Shown here piece by piece: positions 6,586 through 13,210 of a DNA stretch of 15,724 bases (its first letter is position 1; each line of letters starts with the position of its first letter). The notes under the pieces are model-generated. The model was not told the origin of the DNA and made no database searches. It was given only the letters and a program-made list of their open reading frames with translations. A program made the position numbers and the translations under genes. Source of the stretch: CAXSEF01 sp050920955 (GTDB lineage Bacteria > Pseudomonadota > Alphaproteobacteria > Acetobacterales > Acetobacteraceae); contig JBPBQS010000051.1 of the NCBI GenBank assembly GCA_050920955.1, positions 1-15,724 of the forward strand. The letters are read 5' to 3'.

Positions 6586-7278
6586 TTGTTCCGACGACGC
6601 AAGCCTGACGAGACCGAGGCGCTTCAGCCCGGATCCGAAGAGGCAGCGCCCGCGCCGGCCCTGTTCGAGCCCGCGCCGTCCGCCGCACAGACGTCCGCCC
6701 CGCCGCGTCCGCTCGACACCGGCCTCGGCGTGCCCCCGTTCCGTCCCGCATTCCCCGCCCCGCCGAAGGAGGCCCCGATCATGGCCCGTCCGCCCATGCC
6801 GAACGCGCCGTCCCCGATGCCCTCCGGCCCGCTGCCGGGCGGGCCGATGCCCGGCGGCCGCCCCGGCCAGCCGCCCCGCCCGCAGGCGGCCGAGCGCCGC
6901 ACCCTCGTGGTCGGGCGCGGCATCTCCGTGCAGGGCGTCGTGCAGGACGCCGAGCGCCTGGTCGTCGAGGGCACGGTCGAGGCCACGATGATCCACGCCG
7001 CCGAGCTGTCGATCGCCCAGGGCGGCGTGTTCCGCGGCGAGGTCGAGGTCGAGGAGGCCGAGGTCGCCGGCACCATCGACGGCACGCTGACCGCGCGCGG
7101 CAACCTGGTCGTGCGCGCCACGGGCAAGGTGCTGGGCACGGCGCGCTGCCGCCGGCTCCAGGTCGAGGACGGCGGCGCCATCACCGGGCGGATCGAGATG
7201 ATCGGCGAGGGGTATGAGAACACGCAGCGCGCCGCTGAGGCGACGCGGGTGGAGATGCCGGCAGAGCCGGTGGCCTGA
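6586..7278 (+). CDS. Bactofilin (polymer-forming cytoskeletal protein)
   Basis: 230 residues from a TTG start at 6586. The start is supported by AGGGAGG (6574-6580) five bases upstream and by the basic N-terminus FRRRKPDE. Residues 11-104 are a Pro/Ala-rich disordered region. The bactofilin (DUF583) beta-helix core follows at about 105-207: TLVVGRGISVQGVV, RLVVEGTVEATMI, VFRGEVEVEEAEVAGTIDG, LVVRATGKVLGTARC and GGAITGRIEM, the expected right-handed repeat with Gly/hydrophobic spacing. Bactofilins polymerise without nucleotide and organise cell-wall or polar structures. The Pro-rich tail is longer than in the shortest family members. No LytM peptidase gene is adjacent. A small 5-bp hairpin lies at 6543-6555 upstream. 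Confidence 0.92.
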   Translation: MFRRRKPDETEALQPGSEEAAPAPALFEPAPSAAQTSAPPRPLDTGLGVPPFRPAFPAPPKEAPIMARPPMPNAPSPMPSGPLPGGPMPGGRPGQPPRPQAAERRTLVVGRGISVQGVVQDAERLVVEGTVEATMIHAAELSIAQGGVFRGEVEVEEAEVAGTIDGTLTARGNLVVRATGKVLGTARCRRLQVEDGGAITGRIEMIGEGYENTQRAAEATRVEMPAEPVA

Positions 7279-7288
7279 GGACAGCGAG

Positions 7289-7418
7289 AAAGCAAGGTTG
7301 AGGCTCTGCCTCAAACTCCGCCAAGGGCAGGGCCCTTGGATCGCCTTCTCTTAAGGAGAGGTTTCCAAAGGCTCAGCCTTTGGCGGAGTCCGGAGGCAGG
7401 GCCTCTGGCCTTGCTTCC
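7289..7418. repeat. Mosaic palindromic repeat, copy D
   Basis: Full element between the convergent bactofilin and AmpG-like genes. Left half: GCAAGG, TTGAGGC/tct/GCCTCAA (7298-7314), linker ACTCCG, CCAAGGGC/agg/GCCCTTGG (7321-7339). Centre: TCTC-TTAAG-GAGA (7347-7359). Right half: CCAAAGGC/tca/GCCTTTGG (7365-7383), linker CGGAGT, CCGGAGGC/agg/GCCTCTGG (7390-7408, one G-T pair), end CCTTGCTTCC. The AmpG stop codon is the tca loop at 7373-7375. Confidence 0.9.
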
Positions 7419-8650
7419 TGCGACAGCCCTCCCGGGAACCGCCGCAGGAGGTGCAGCATGATCGCCATCGCGGGCAGCGCGGTCAGCACCGCGGCGGCGT
7501 AGAACGGCACCCAGCCCAGCCAGCCCGCCAGGAACCCCGACAGCCCGCCCAGCGTGCGCACGCCGACCACCGCCAGCGAGGACAGCAGGGCGTACTGCGT
7601 CGCCGTGTAGGCCACGGCGCACAGGCCGGACAGGTAGGCGATGAAGGCGGCGTCGGCCATGGCCTCGGCGAAGCCCTCCACCAGGACCTTGGCGTAGAGC
7701 ACGCGCACGTCGCCGTGCGAGGCGGCGACGGCGAGGTAGAGCAGCAGCGTCGCCATCTGCGCGAAGCCGGTCAGCACCAGGGCGCGGCCGGTGCCGATGC
7801 GCGCCACCAGCAGCCCGCCGGCGGCCGAGCCCGCGAGGCTCGCGGTGAGAGAGGGCAGAAACAGGGCGCGCGCGACCTGGCCGCGGTCGAAGCCCATGTC
7901 GTGGTAGAACGGGATCGCCATGGGGCCGGCGAGCGCCTCGCCGAGCTTGAACAGCAGCACGAAGGCGAGGATCTCCGCGGCGCCCGGGCGGGACATGAAC
8001 TCGCGCAGCGGCGTCACCACGGCGTCGCGCAGGCGGCCGGCGGCGTCGGTGGCGCGGGCCGCGATCGCGGCGCGGGGTTCGGGGGCGAGGAGCGTCGCGG
8101 CGAGGCCGAGCGTGGACAGCGCGGCCATGCACGACAGCGCGCCGTGCCAGCCGAGCGGGCCGGCCAGGCCGAGCGCGCCGGCGCCGGAGACCAGCAGGGC
8201 GATGCGGTAGCCCCAGACGTAGGCGGCCATCGCGGCGCCCTGGGCGTTCTGCGGGAAGGTCTCGATGCGCCAGGCGTCGACGACGATGTCCTGGCTCGCG
8301 GACAGGAACGCCACGGCGACGGCGACGGCAACCAGCGCGGGGGCGTCGGAAGGGTCGGACCAGGCGAGGGCCAGGAGCGCCAGGGCGAGGGCGGCCTGGA
8401 TCGCGGCCAGCCAGCCGCGGCGCCGGCCGAGGCGGCGCAGGCCGGGGGGCGGGCGAAGCTGGTCGAGCAGCGGCGCCCACAGGAACTTCAGGGTGTAGGA
8501 GAGGCCGATCCAGGCGGTCAGGCCGATCGCGGCCAGCGAGACGCCGTGCTCGCTGAGCCACTGGCGGAGCGTCAGGCCGGTGAGCGGGAGGGGGAGGCCG
8601 CTGGCGAAGCCGAAGGCCAGCATCAGCAGGAGGCGGCGGTCCCTCAGCAA
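7373..8650 (-). CDS. ampG: AmpG-like muropeptide permease (MFS)
   Basis: A 12-helix-type MFS protein with AmpG hallmarks: FGFASGLPLPLT, LRQWLSEHGVSLAAIGL, the SYTLKFLWAPLLD segment, SASQDIVVDAWRIETFP and GLAATLLAPEP. AmpG carries GlcNAc-anhydroMurNAc peptides into the cytoplasm for wall recycling. The start is unclear. TTG 8650 (SLLRDRRLLL) and TTG 8683 both lie in repeat copy E, ATG 8623 lies just downstream, and none has a convincing Shine-Dalgarno sequence. I chose 8650 as closest to the usual N-terminus. The last 14 residues (EARPEALPPDSAKG) and the stop come from repeat copy D, so both gene ends lie in repeat DNA. Confidence 0.85.
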   Translation of the reverse strand: MLRDRRLLLMLAFGFASGLPLPLTGLTLRQWLSEHGVSLAAIGLTAWIGLSYTLKFLWAPLLDQLRPPPGLRRLGRRRGWLAAIQAALALALLALAWSDPSDAPALVAVAVAVAFLSASQDIVVDAWRIETFPQNAQGAAMAAYVWGYRIALLVSGAGALGLAGPLGWHGALSCMAALSTLGLAATLLAPEPRAAIAARATDAAGRLRDAVVTPLREFMSRPGAAEILAFVLLFKLGEALAGPMAIPFYHDMGFDRGQVARALFLPSLTASLAGSAAGGLLVARIGTGRALVLTGFAQMATLLLYLAVAASHGDVRVLYAKVLVEGFAEAMADAAFIAYLSGLCAVAYTATQYALLSSLAVVGVRTLGGLSGFLAGWLGWVPFYAAAVLTALPAMAIMLHLLRRFPGGLSQEARPEALPPDSAKG

Positions 8651-8780
8651 GGAAGCAAGGCCGGGCTCTGCCCGGACCCGCAAAGGGCCCGGGGCCCTTT
8701 GATCCCTCTACCTAAGTAGAGCCATCTAAGGGGCTTCCCTTGGCGGAGTCCAGAGGCAGAGCCTCTGGCCTTGCCTTGCC
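8647..8780. repeat. Mosaic palindromic repeat, copy E
   Basis: Full element between typA and the AmpG-like gene, both on the minus strand. Left half: GCAAGG, CCGGGC/tct/GCCCGG (8661-8675), linker ACCCG, CAAAGGGCCC/GGGCCCTTTG (8681-8701). Centre: CTCTAC-CTAA-GTAGAG (8706-8721). Right half: CTAAGGG/gctt/CCCTTGG (8726-8743, one T-G pair), linker CGGAGT, CCAGAGGC/aga/GCCTCTGG (8750-8768), end CCTTGCCTTGCC. The typA stop codon begins on the next base. Confidence 0.9.
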
Positions 8781-10610
8781 TCACGCCGCCTGGCTGTCCG
8801 ACTTCTTCTCGTTGCGCTTGCGCTCCGACGGGTCGAGGTAGCGCTTGCGCAGGCGCACGGCGGTGGGCGTGACCTCGACCAGCTCGTCGTCCTCGATGTA
8901 GGCGATCGCCTGCTCCAGGCTCATGCGGCGCGGCGGGATCAGCAGCATCGCCTCGTCCTTGCCGGAGGCGCGGACGTTGGTGAGCTTCTTCTCCTTGATC
9001 GGGTTCACGTCGAGGTCGCTCTCGCGCGAATGCTCGCCCAGGATCAGGCCCACGTACACCTTGTCGCCGGGATCGACGAAGAGGGTGCCGCGCTCCTGGA
9101 GATACCACAGGGCGTACTGCACGGCCTCGCCCGGCTCGGAGGAGATGAGCGAGCCGTTGCGGCGGCCCTCCATCGGCCCGACCCAGGGGGCGTAGCCGTC
9201 GAAGATGCGGTTCATGATGCCGGTGCCGCGGGTGTCGGTGAGGAACTCGCCGTGGTAGCCGATCAGGCCGCGCGCGGGGATGCGGAAGGTCAGGCGGACC
9301 TTGCCGCCGCCGGACGGGCGCATGTCCTGCATGACGCCCTTGCGGCGGCTCATCTTCTCGACGACGACGCCGGAGTAGGGCTCGTCCACGTCGACGAGGA
9401 CCTCCTCCATCGGCTCCTCGCGCTCGCCGGTCTCCTCGTTCTTGCGCGTCAGCACGCGGGGGCGGCCGATGGTCAGCTCGAAGCCCTCGCGGCGCATGGT
9501 CTCGATCAGCACGCCGAGCTGGAGCTCGCCGCGGCCGGCGACCTCGAACGCCTCGCTCTCCTGGCTCTCGGTGATCTTGATGGCGACGTTGCCCTCGACC
9601 TCGCGGAACAGGCGGTCGCGGATCTGGCGCGACGTCACCTTCTTGCCCTCGCGGCCGCCGAGCGGGCCGTCGTTGACGCGGAACGTCATCGACAGCGTCG
9701 GCGGGTCGACCGGGATGGCGTGCAGCGGCGCGGTCATCTCCGGCGCGCCGATGGTGTCCGGGATGGTGCTGTCGGTGAGCCCGGCGACGGCCACGATGTC
9801 GCCGGCCTCGACCTCCTCGACGGTGACGCGCTCGAGGCCGCGGAAGCTCATCAGCTTGGTCAGGCGCCCGGTCTCGACCACGGTGCCGTCCTGGCGCATG
9901 ACCTTGACGGGCATGTTCAGCTTGGCGCGGCCCTGCTCGACGCGGCCGGTGAGCACGCGGCCGAGGAAGTTGTCGTAGTCGAGGATGGAGGCGACCATCG
10001 CGAACGGCGCCTCCTTGTCCAGGCGCGTCGGCGGCACGTGGCTCATCACCAGGTCGAACATCGGCGAGAGGTCCTTGCGCGGCCCCTCCAGCGTCGTGTC
10101 GGCCCAGCCGTTGCGGCCCGACGCGTAGAGCATCGGGAAGTCGAGCTGCTCGTCGCTCGCGCCGAGGGCGGCGAACAGGTCGAACATCTCGGTGTGCACC
10201 TCGTCGGGGCGCGCGTCCTGGCGGTCGACCTTGTTGACGACGACGATCGGCTTGATGCCGCGCGCGAGCGCCTTGGTCAGCACGAACTTGGTCTGCGGCA
10301 GCGCGCCCTCGGCGGCGTCGACGAGGACGATCACGCCGTCCACCATGTTGAGGATGCGCTCGACCTCGCCGCCGAAGTCGGCGTGGCCCGGGGTGTCGAT
10401 GATGTTGATGCGGCTGTCGCGCCAGACGACGCTGGTGCACTTCGCGAGGATGGTGATGCCGCGCTCGCGCTCGAGGTCGTTGCGGTCCATCGCCCGCTCC
10501 TGCACCTGCTGGTGCTCGCGGAACGAGCCGGACTGGCGGAGGAGCTGGTCGACGAGCGTGGTCTTGCCATGATCGACGTGCGCGATGATGGCGATGTTGC
10601 GGATGTCCAT
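8781..10610 (-). CDS. typA: Ribosome-associated GTPase TypA/BipA
   Basis: 609 residues from ATG 10610, the usual family length. All G motifs are intact: G1 AHVDHGKT (10-17), G2 ERGITI (49-54), G3 DTPGHADFGGEVER (72-85), G4 NKVD (126-129) and G5 around ASGRNGW (163-169). EF-G-like domains follow, and the C-terminal TypA region has TNVRASGKDEAMLLIPPRR and VEVTPTAVRLRKRYLD. TypA acts in 50S assembly and stress or cold adaptation. Much longer in-frame starts upstream give non-homologous, low-complexity sequence and are rejected; the chosen start has only a weak purine-rich site (GCAGGC). It stands alone, with repeat copy E downstream. Confidence 0.97.
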   Translation of the reverse strand: MDIRNIAIIAHVDHGKTTLVDQLLRQSGSFREHQQVQERAMDRNDLERERGITILAKCTSVVWRDSRINIIDTPGHADFGGEVERILNMVDGVIVLVDAAEGALPQTKFVLTKALARGIKPIVVVNKVDRQDARPDEVHTEMFDLFAALGASDEQLDFPMLYASGRNGWADTTLEGPRKDLSPMFDLVMSHVPPTRLDKEAPFAMVASILDYDNFLGRVLTGRVEQGRAKLNMPVKVMRQDGTVVETGRLTKLMSFRGLERVTVEEVEAGDIVAVAGLTDSTIPDTIGAPEMTAPLHAIPVDPPTLSMTFRVNDGPLGGREGKKVTSRQIRDRLFREVEGNVAIKITESQESEAFEVAGRGELQLGVLIETMRREGFELTIGRPRVLTRKNEETGEREEPMEEVLVDVDEPYSGVVVEKMSRRKGVMQDMRPSGGGKVRLTFRIPARGLIGYHGEFLTDTRGTGIMNRIFDGYAPWVGPMEGRRNGSLISSEPGEAVQYALWYLQERGTLFVDPGDKVYVGLILGEHSRESDLDVNPIKEKKLTNVRASGKDEAMLLIPPRRMSLEQAIAYIEDDELVEVTPTAVRLRKRYLDPSERKRNEKKSDSQAA

Positions 10611-10923
10611 GCGGCTGCCTGCGTCTGGCGCCGTGGATGCGGCGCGGTGTTTCGCGTGTTCGTGCCCCGTCCGGTTCGCGAAGGGGGCCACGCCGGAGTA
10701 TGGCGACGCTGTCCCGCGGTGGCTCGGGGCGGCTGCGCCGGGCCGGCCGCCAGGCAGAGCCCATGGGCCCGGCCACGGCGCGCGGGGTGCGGCGCGTGTC
10801 GTGTTGCGGCGCACACATAGGGCGGCACGGCGCCGAGTGCGAGGGAAAACCGCAGCGGGCCGGGCAGGCGGGCAACTCACGCCCCGGCAAGGCCGGGCCG
10901 CGCGGGGCGGTCCGGCGGGGCGG
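10611..10923. other. Intergenic stretch upstream of typA
   Basis: About 313 bases between the typA start and the end of the next minus-strand gene. It probably holds the typA promoter, but I find no box pair good enough to call. No repeat copy and no convincing small gene are here. The only structure noted is the hairpin at 10883-10897. Confidence 0.5.
10883..10897 (-). terminator. Weak hairpin after the small exported protein gene
   Basis: CCCGGC/aag/GCCGGG lies 27 bases downstream of the TAG at 10924-10926. The stem is GC-rich and 6 bp long but no T-tract follows directly, so intrinsic termination is uncertain. Confidence 0.25.
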
Positions 10924-11421
10924 CTAGCGGGGGTTGGCCATCGGGACGTGCACCGGCGAGCCCTGCATCGGTCCGGGTGGCATCGCGCCGTTCAGGGCGA
11001 CGGCGATCCCGGCCCGCGCCGTGGCGACGTCGCCGCGGCCGAGCGCCTGCAGCGCCGCGCGGATGTGCAGCACCCGGGGGTCCTGGTTCGGCTGGCCGCT
11101 GGCGCCGATCTCCGTGCTGCGGTCGAGCATGCGGGTCTCGGCCATCTCCAGCGCCTGCTGCGCCGCCCCGGTGCGATGCTCCGCCAGCGCTTGGTCAGCG
11201 GCACGCAGCAGGGTGGCGGGTCCGGCGTTGTCCGGGGCGTCGGGCTGCGGCAGGTGCGGCGCGATGCCGCCGGCCGTGTCGGCGTGGTCGATGTTGCTGG
11301 CCCGGTTCGAGGCGGGGCCGGACATCCCGGTGGCCGTCTCGCGCCCCGCAGTCTGGGCGAGGGCGGCAGGGCCGGCGAGCGCGAGCGTCGCGGCAGCCAG
11401 GAAGGCGGGGAGGGTGCGCAT
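10924..11421 (-). CDS. Small exported helical protein, conserved hypothetical
   Basis: 165 residues from ATG 11421, with AAGGA eight bases upstream. The N-terminus MRTLPAFLAAATLALAGPAA is a signal peptide, probably cut after ALA (22). After a disordered Gly/Asn/Asp-rich linker comes a helical unit, LLRAADQALAEHRTGAAQQ through ALEMAETRMLDRSTEI. A second helical unit follows, RVLHIRAALQALGRGDVATA. The pattern is familiar from uncharacterised periplasmic proteins of Acetobacteraceae and Methylobacterium, but I know no function for it. The C-terminus is Pro/Met-rich. It follows another small exported protein gene on the same strand by 82 bases and may share its transcript. Confidence 0.75.
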   Translation of the reverse strand: MRTLPAFLAAATLALAGPAALAQTAGRETATGMSGPASNRASNIDHADTAGGIAPHLPQPDAPDNAGPATLLRAADQALAEHRTGAAQQALEMAETRMLDRSTEIGASGQPNQDPRVLHIRAALQALGRGDVATARAGIAVALNGAMPPGPMQGSPVHVPMANPR

Positions 11422-11503
11422 CTCGGGTGTCCTTCGCGACGTGACAGTGGCGAGGCCGGAACGAGGCAGAGGCGGGCGAGGTTGCGTTCCGGCCCCGGCC
11501 GGG

Positions 11504-11794
11504 TCAGTGCGCCGGGGTGCCGGACGTGGAGCCGCCGGCCCTGGCGGTGCCGCCGGAGCCGGAAGGCTGGGTGTTGGTGGAGATGCCGGAGCCGACGCCG
11601 CCGGGCGAGACCGGGTCGGTGTGCATCCCGCCAGTGCCGCCGCTGCCGCCGCCCACGCTGCCGGAGGTGCTGGCGCTGCCGGCGCCCTGTTGGCCGGGCT
11701 TGCCGCCGACCGCGGTGGCGCTTGTGCTGCTCTGCGCGAGGGCAGGGGCGGAGGCGCCGAGGGCGAGCAGGACGACGAGGGTGAGGGGGCGCAT
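11504..11794 (-). CDS. Small secreted Gly/Ser/Thr-rich protein
   Basis: 96 residues from ATG 11794, with GGAG seven bases upstream. The signal peptide MRPLTLVVLLALGASAPALA is followed by a mature part made almost only of Gly, Ser, Thr, Ala and Pro (GSVGGGSGGTGGMHTDPVSP). There is no Cys and no recognisable domain. It is probably a disordered periplasmic or surface protein. It has the same signal-peptide architecture and strand as the next gene. Its ribosome binding site lies in a potential hairpin. Confidence 0.6.
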   Translation of the reverse strand: MRPLTLVVLLALGASAPALAQSSTSATAVGGKPGQQGAGSASTSGSVGGGSGGTGGMHTDPVSPGGVGSGISTNTQPSGSGGTARAGGSTSGTPAH

Positions 11795-11837
11795 GGCGAG
11801 ACTCCGCGTCGGTGTGTGACGCGGATCCTACTCCGCG
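11795..11837 (-). promoter_or_regulatory. Potential RBS-sequestering switch in the leader of the small secreted protein
   Basis: Read as mRNA: CGCGGA (11837-11832), GTAGGA, TCCGCGTC (11825-11818), ACACACC, GACGCGGA (11810-11803), G, TCTCGCC, ATG. The second arm pairs perfectly over 8 bases with the third, whose end forms most of the GGAG ribosome binding site (11805-11802). The first arm can instead pair over 6 bases with the second and would free the site. The two structures exclude each other. The geometry is read directly; function is inference. Confidence 0.45.
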
Positions 11838-11880
11838 GGGGCACCGGGGTTGCGGAGGGGGCGATCACGATGCCGGCGAA

Positions 11881-12003
11881 GGCAAGGTTGAGGCTCCGCC
11901 TCAAACTCCGCCAAAGGCTGCGCCCTTGGAACGCGCCCCTTAAGGAAGGCCAGTCCAGGGCGGCTCGCCCTGGCGGGTTCGGGCAGAGCCCGACCTTGCT
12001 TCC
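11881..12003. repeat. Mosaic palindromic repeat, copy F
   Basis: Full element downstream of the PfkB-type gene. Left half: GCAAGG, TTGAGGC/tcc/GCCTCAA (11888-11904), linker ACTCCG, CCAAAGGC/tgc/GCCCTTGG (11911-11929, one mismatch). Centre: CCTTAAGG (11938-11945). Right half: CCAGGGCG/gct/CGCCCTGG (11955-11973), linker CGGGT, TCGGGC/aga/GCCCGA (11979-11993), end CCTTGCTTCC. The kinase stop codon overlaps the last base. Confidence 0.9.
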
Positions 12004-12983
12004 TACAGCCCGGCCAGCGCCCGCAGGCCTTCCGGCGGCCGCGCGCCGTACTGCGCGATCACCGCGGCCGCCGCGACGCTGCCGACCCGGCCGGCGTCCG
12101 CGAGGCCGTGCCCCGCCGCCAGCGCGGCCAGCACGCCGGCCGCGTAGGCGTCGCCCGCGCCGGTGGTGTCGAGCACCTGCGCGGGCGCCGCCTCCACCGT
12201 CACGGCCTCCGCGCCGCGGAACAGCATGCTGCCGGCCTCGCCGCGGGTGAGGGCGGCCAGGGCGACCTCGCCGCGGGCCTGGGCGGCGGCGTCCTCGAAG
12301 CGGTCGCAGCGGTAGAGCGAGCAGATCTCGGCCTCGTTGGCGAACAGGATGTCGACCTCGCCGCGCACCAGCGCGCGGAAGGCGTCGCGGTGGCGGTCCA
12401 CGCAGAAGGCGTCGGAGAGGGAGAGCGCGACCTGGCGGCCGGCACGGTGGGCGGCGGCGGCGGCACGGCGGAAGGCGGCCTGCGCGGCGGGGGGGTCGAA
12501 CAGGTAGCCCTCGAGGTAGGTCACGGCCGAGTCGGCGACCAGGGACTCGTCGATGTCGGCGTCGGCCAGCGCGACGGAGGCGCCGAGGAAGGTGTTCATG
12601 GTGCGCTGGCCGTCCGGCGTGACGAGGACGACGCAGCGCGCGGTGGGGGCGCCGCCGTGCAGCGGGGCGTTGGCGAAGTGCACGCCAGAGGCGGCGATGT
12701 CGCGCTCGAACGCCTGCCCGAGCGCGTCGTCGGCGACCTTGCCGGCGTAGGCCACGCGCGCGCCCAGGGCGGCGGCGACCGTGCAGGTGTTGGCGGCCGA
12801 GCCGCCGCCGAACTGGCGTGCGCCGGGCAGGGCGTCGGTGAGCGCGGTGGCGGCGGCGGCGTCGATCAGGGCCATGGCGCCGGGGCGCATGTCGTGGCGC
12901 GACAGGAAGTCCGGCTGCACGGCGGCGATCACGTCCACGATGGCGTTGCCGATGCCGAGAAGGTCGAAGCGTGCCGGCTGCAT
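12003..12983 (-). CDS. PfkB-family carbohydrate kinase (adenosine-kinase-like)
   Basis: 326 residues from ATG 12983, with GGGGGA six bases upstream; an in-frame ATG at 13034 adds a non-homologous leader. The ribokinase fold is clear: FDLLGIGNAIVDVIA (6-20), PfkB signature 1 around GGGSAANTCTVAAALG (59-74) and AGKVADDALG (80-89), and the substrate lid region TARCVVLVTPDGQRTMNTFLG (114-134, two-residue gap pattern normal). Signature 2 DTTGAGDAYAAGVL (272-285) carries the anion hole GAG and catalytic Asp278. The NAIVD start and LFANEAE (213-219) are typical of bacterial adenosine-kinase-like or sugar kinases. The exact substrate cannot be assigned. It is flanked by repeat copies F and G, so it is probably transcribed alone. 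Confidence 0.9.
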   Translation of the reverse strand: MQPARFDLLGIGNAIVDVIAAVQPDFLSRHDMRPGAMALIDAAAATALTDALPGARQFGGGSAANTCTVAAALGARVAYAGKVADDALGQAFERDIAASGVHFANAPLHGGAPTARCVVLVTPDGQRTMNTFLGASVALADADIDESLVADSAVTYLEGYLFDPPAAQAAFRRAAAAAHRAGRQVALSLSDAFCVDRHRDAFRALVRGEVDILFANEAEICSLYRCDRFEDAAAQARGEVALAALTRGEAGSMLFRGAEAVTVEAAPAQVLDTTGAGDAYAAGVLAALAAGHGLADAGRVGSVAAAAVIAQYGARPPEGLRALAGL

Positions 12984-13047
12984 GAGCGGTCCCCCAGGAT
13001 GGCCGCGCGCGCTGGCGGCGGGGGTCCGTAGCACCCGGGAGGCCGGG

Positions 13048-13210
13048 GAAGGAAGGCCGGGCTCTCCCTCCGCTGCCCATTCCAGTGGCCCGACCGGGCC
13101 ATCGGAACCTCTGGCCAGCCTCGTCCTGGACCGGCCTTGCCTAGGGGATGCGTTCCAAGGGCGCAGCCTTTGGCGGAGTTTGAGGCGGAGCCTCGACCTT
13201 GCTTCCTTGC
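13048..13210. repeat. Mosaic palindromic repeat, copy G (left half degraded)
   Basis: Lies between the kinase and the GGDEF/EAL gene. The left part (13048-13075) keeps only GGAAGGCCGGGCTCT, and 13076-13140 is unrelated filler. The right half is clear: CCAAGGGC/gca/GCCTTTGG (13155-13173, one G-T pair), linker CGGAGT, TTGAGGC/gga/GCCTCGA (13180-13196, one T-G pair), end CCTTGCTTCCTTGC. The GGDEF/EAL gene reads through this half and stops at 13141. Confidence 0.75.

Noticed and set aside
9030..10820. Long plus-strand open frame opposite typA
   Set aside because: Asp/His/Val/Glu-rich shadow of the highly conserved typA coding strand.
10611..10890. N-terminal extension of typA
   Set aside because: The added residues are low complexity and unlike the family, whose proteins start at MDIRNIAIIAHVDHG.
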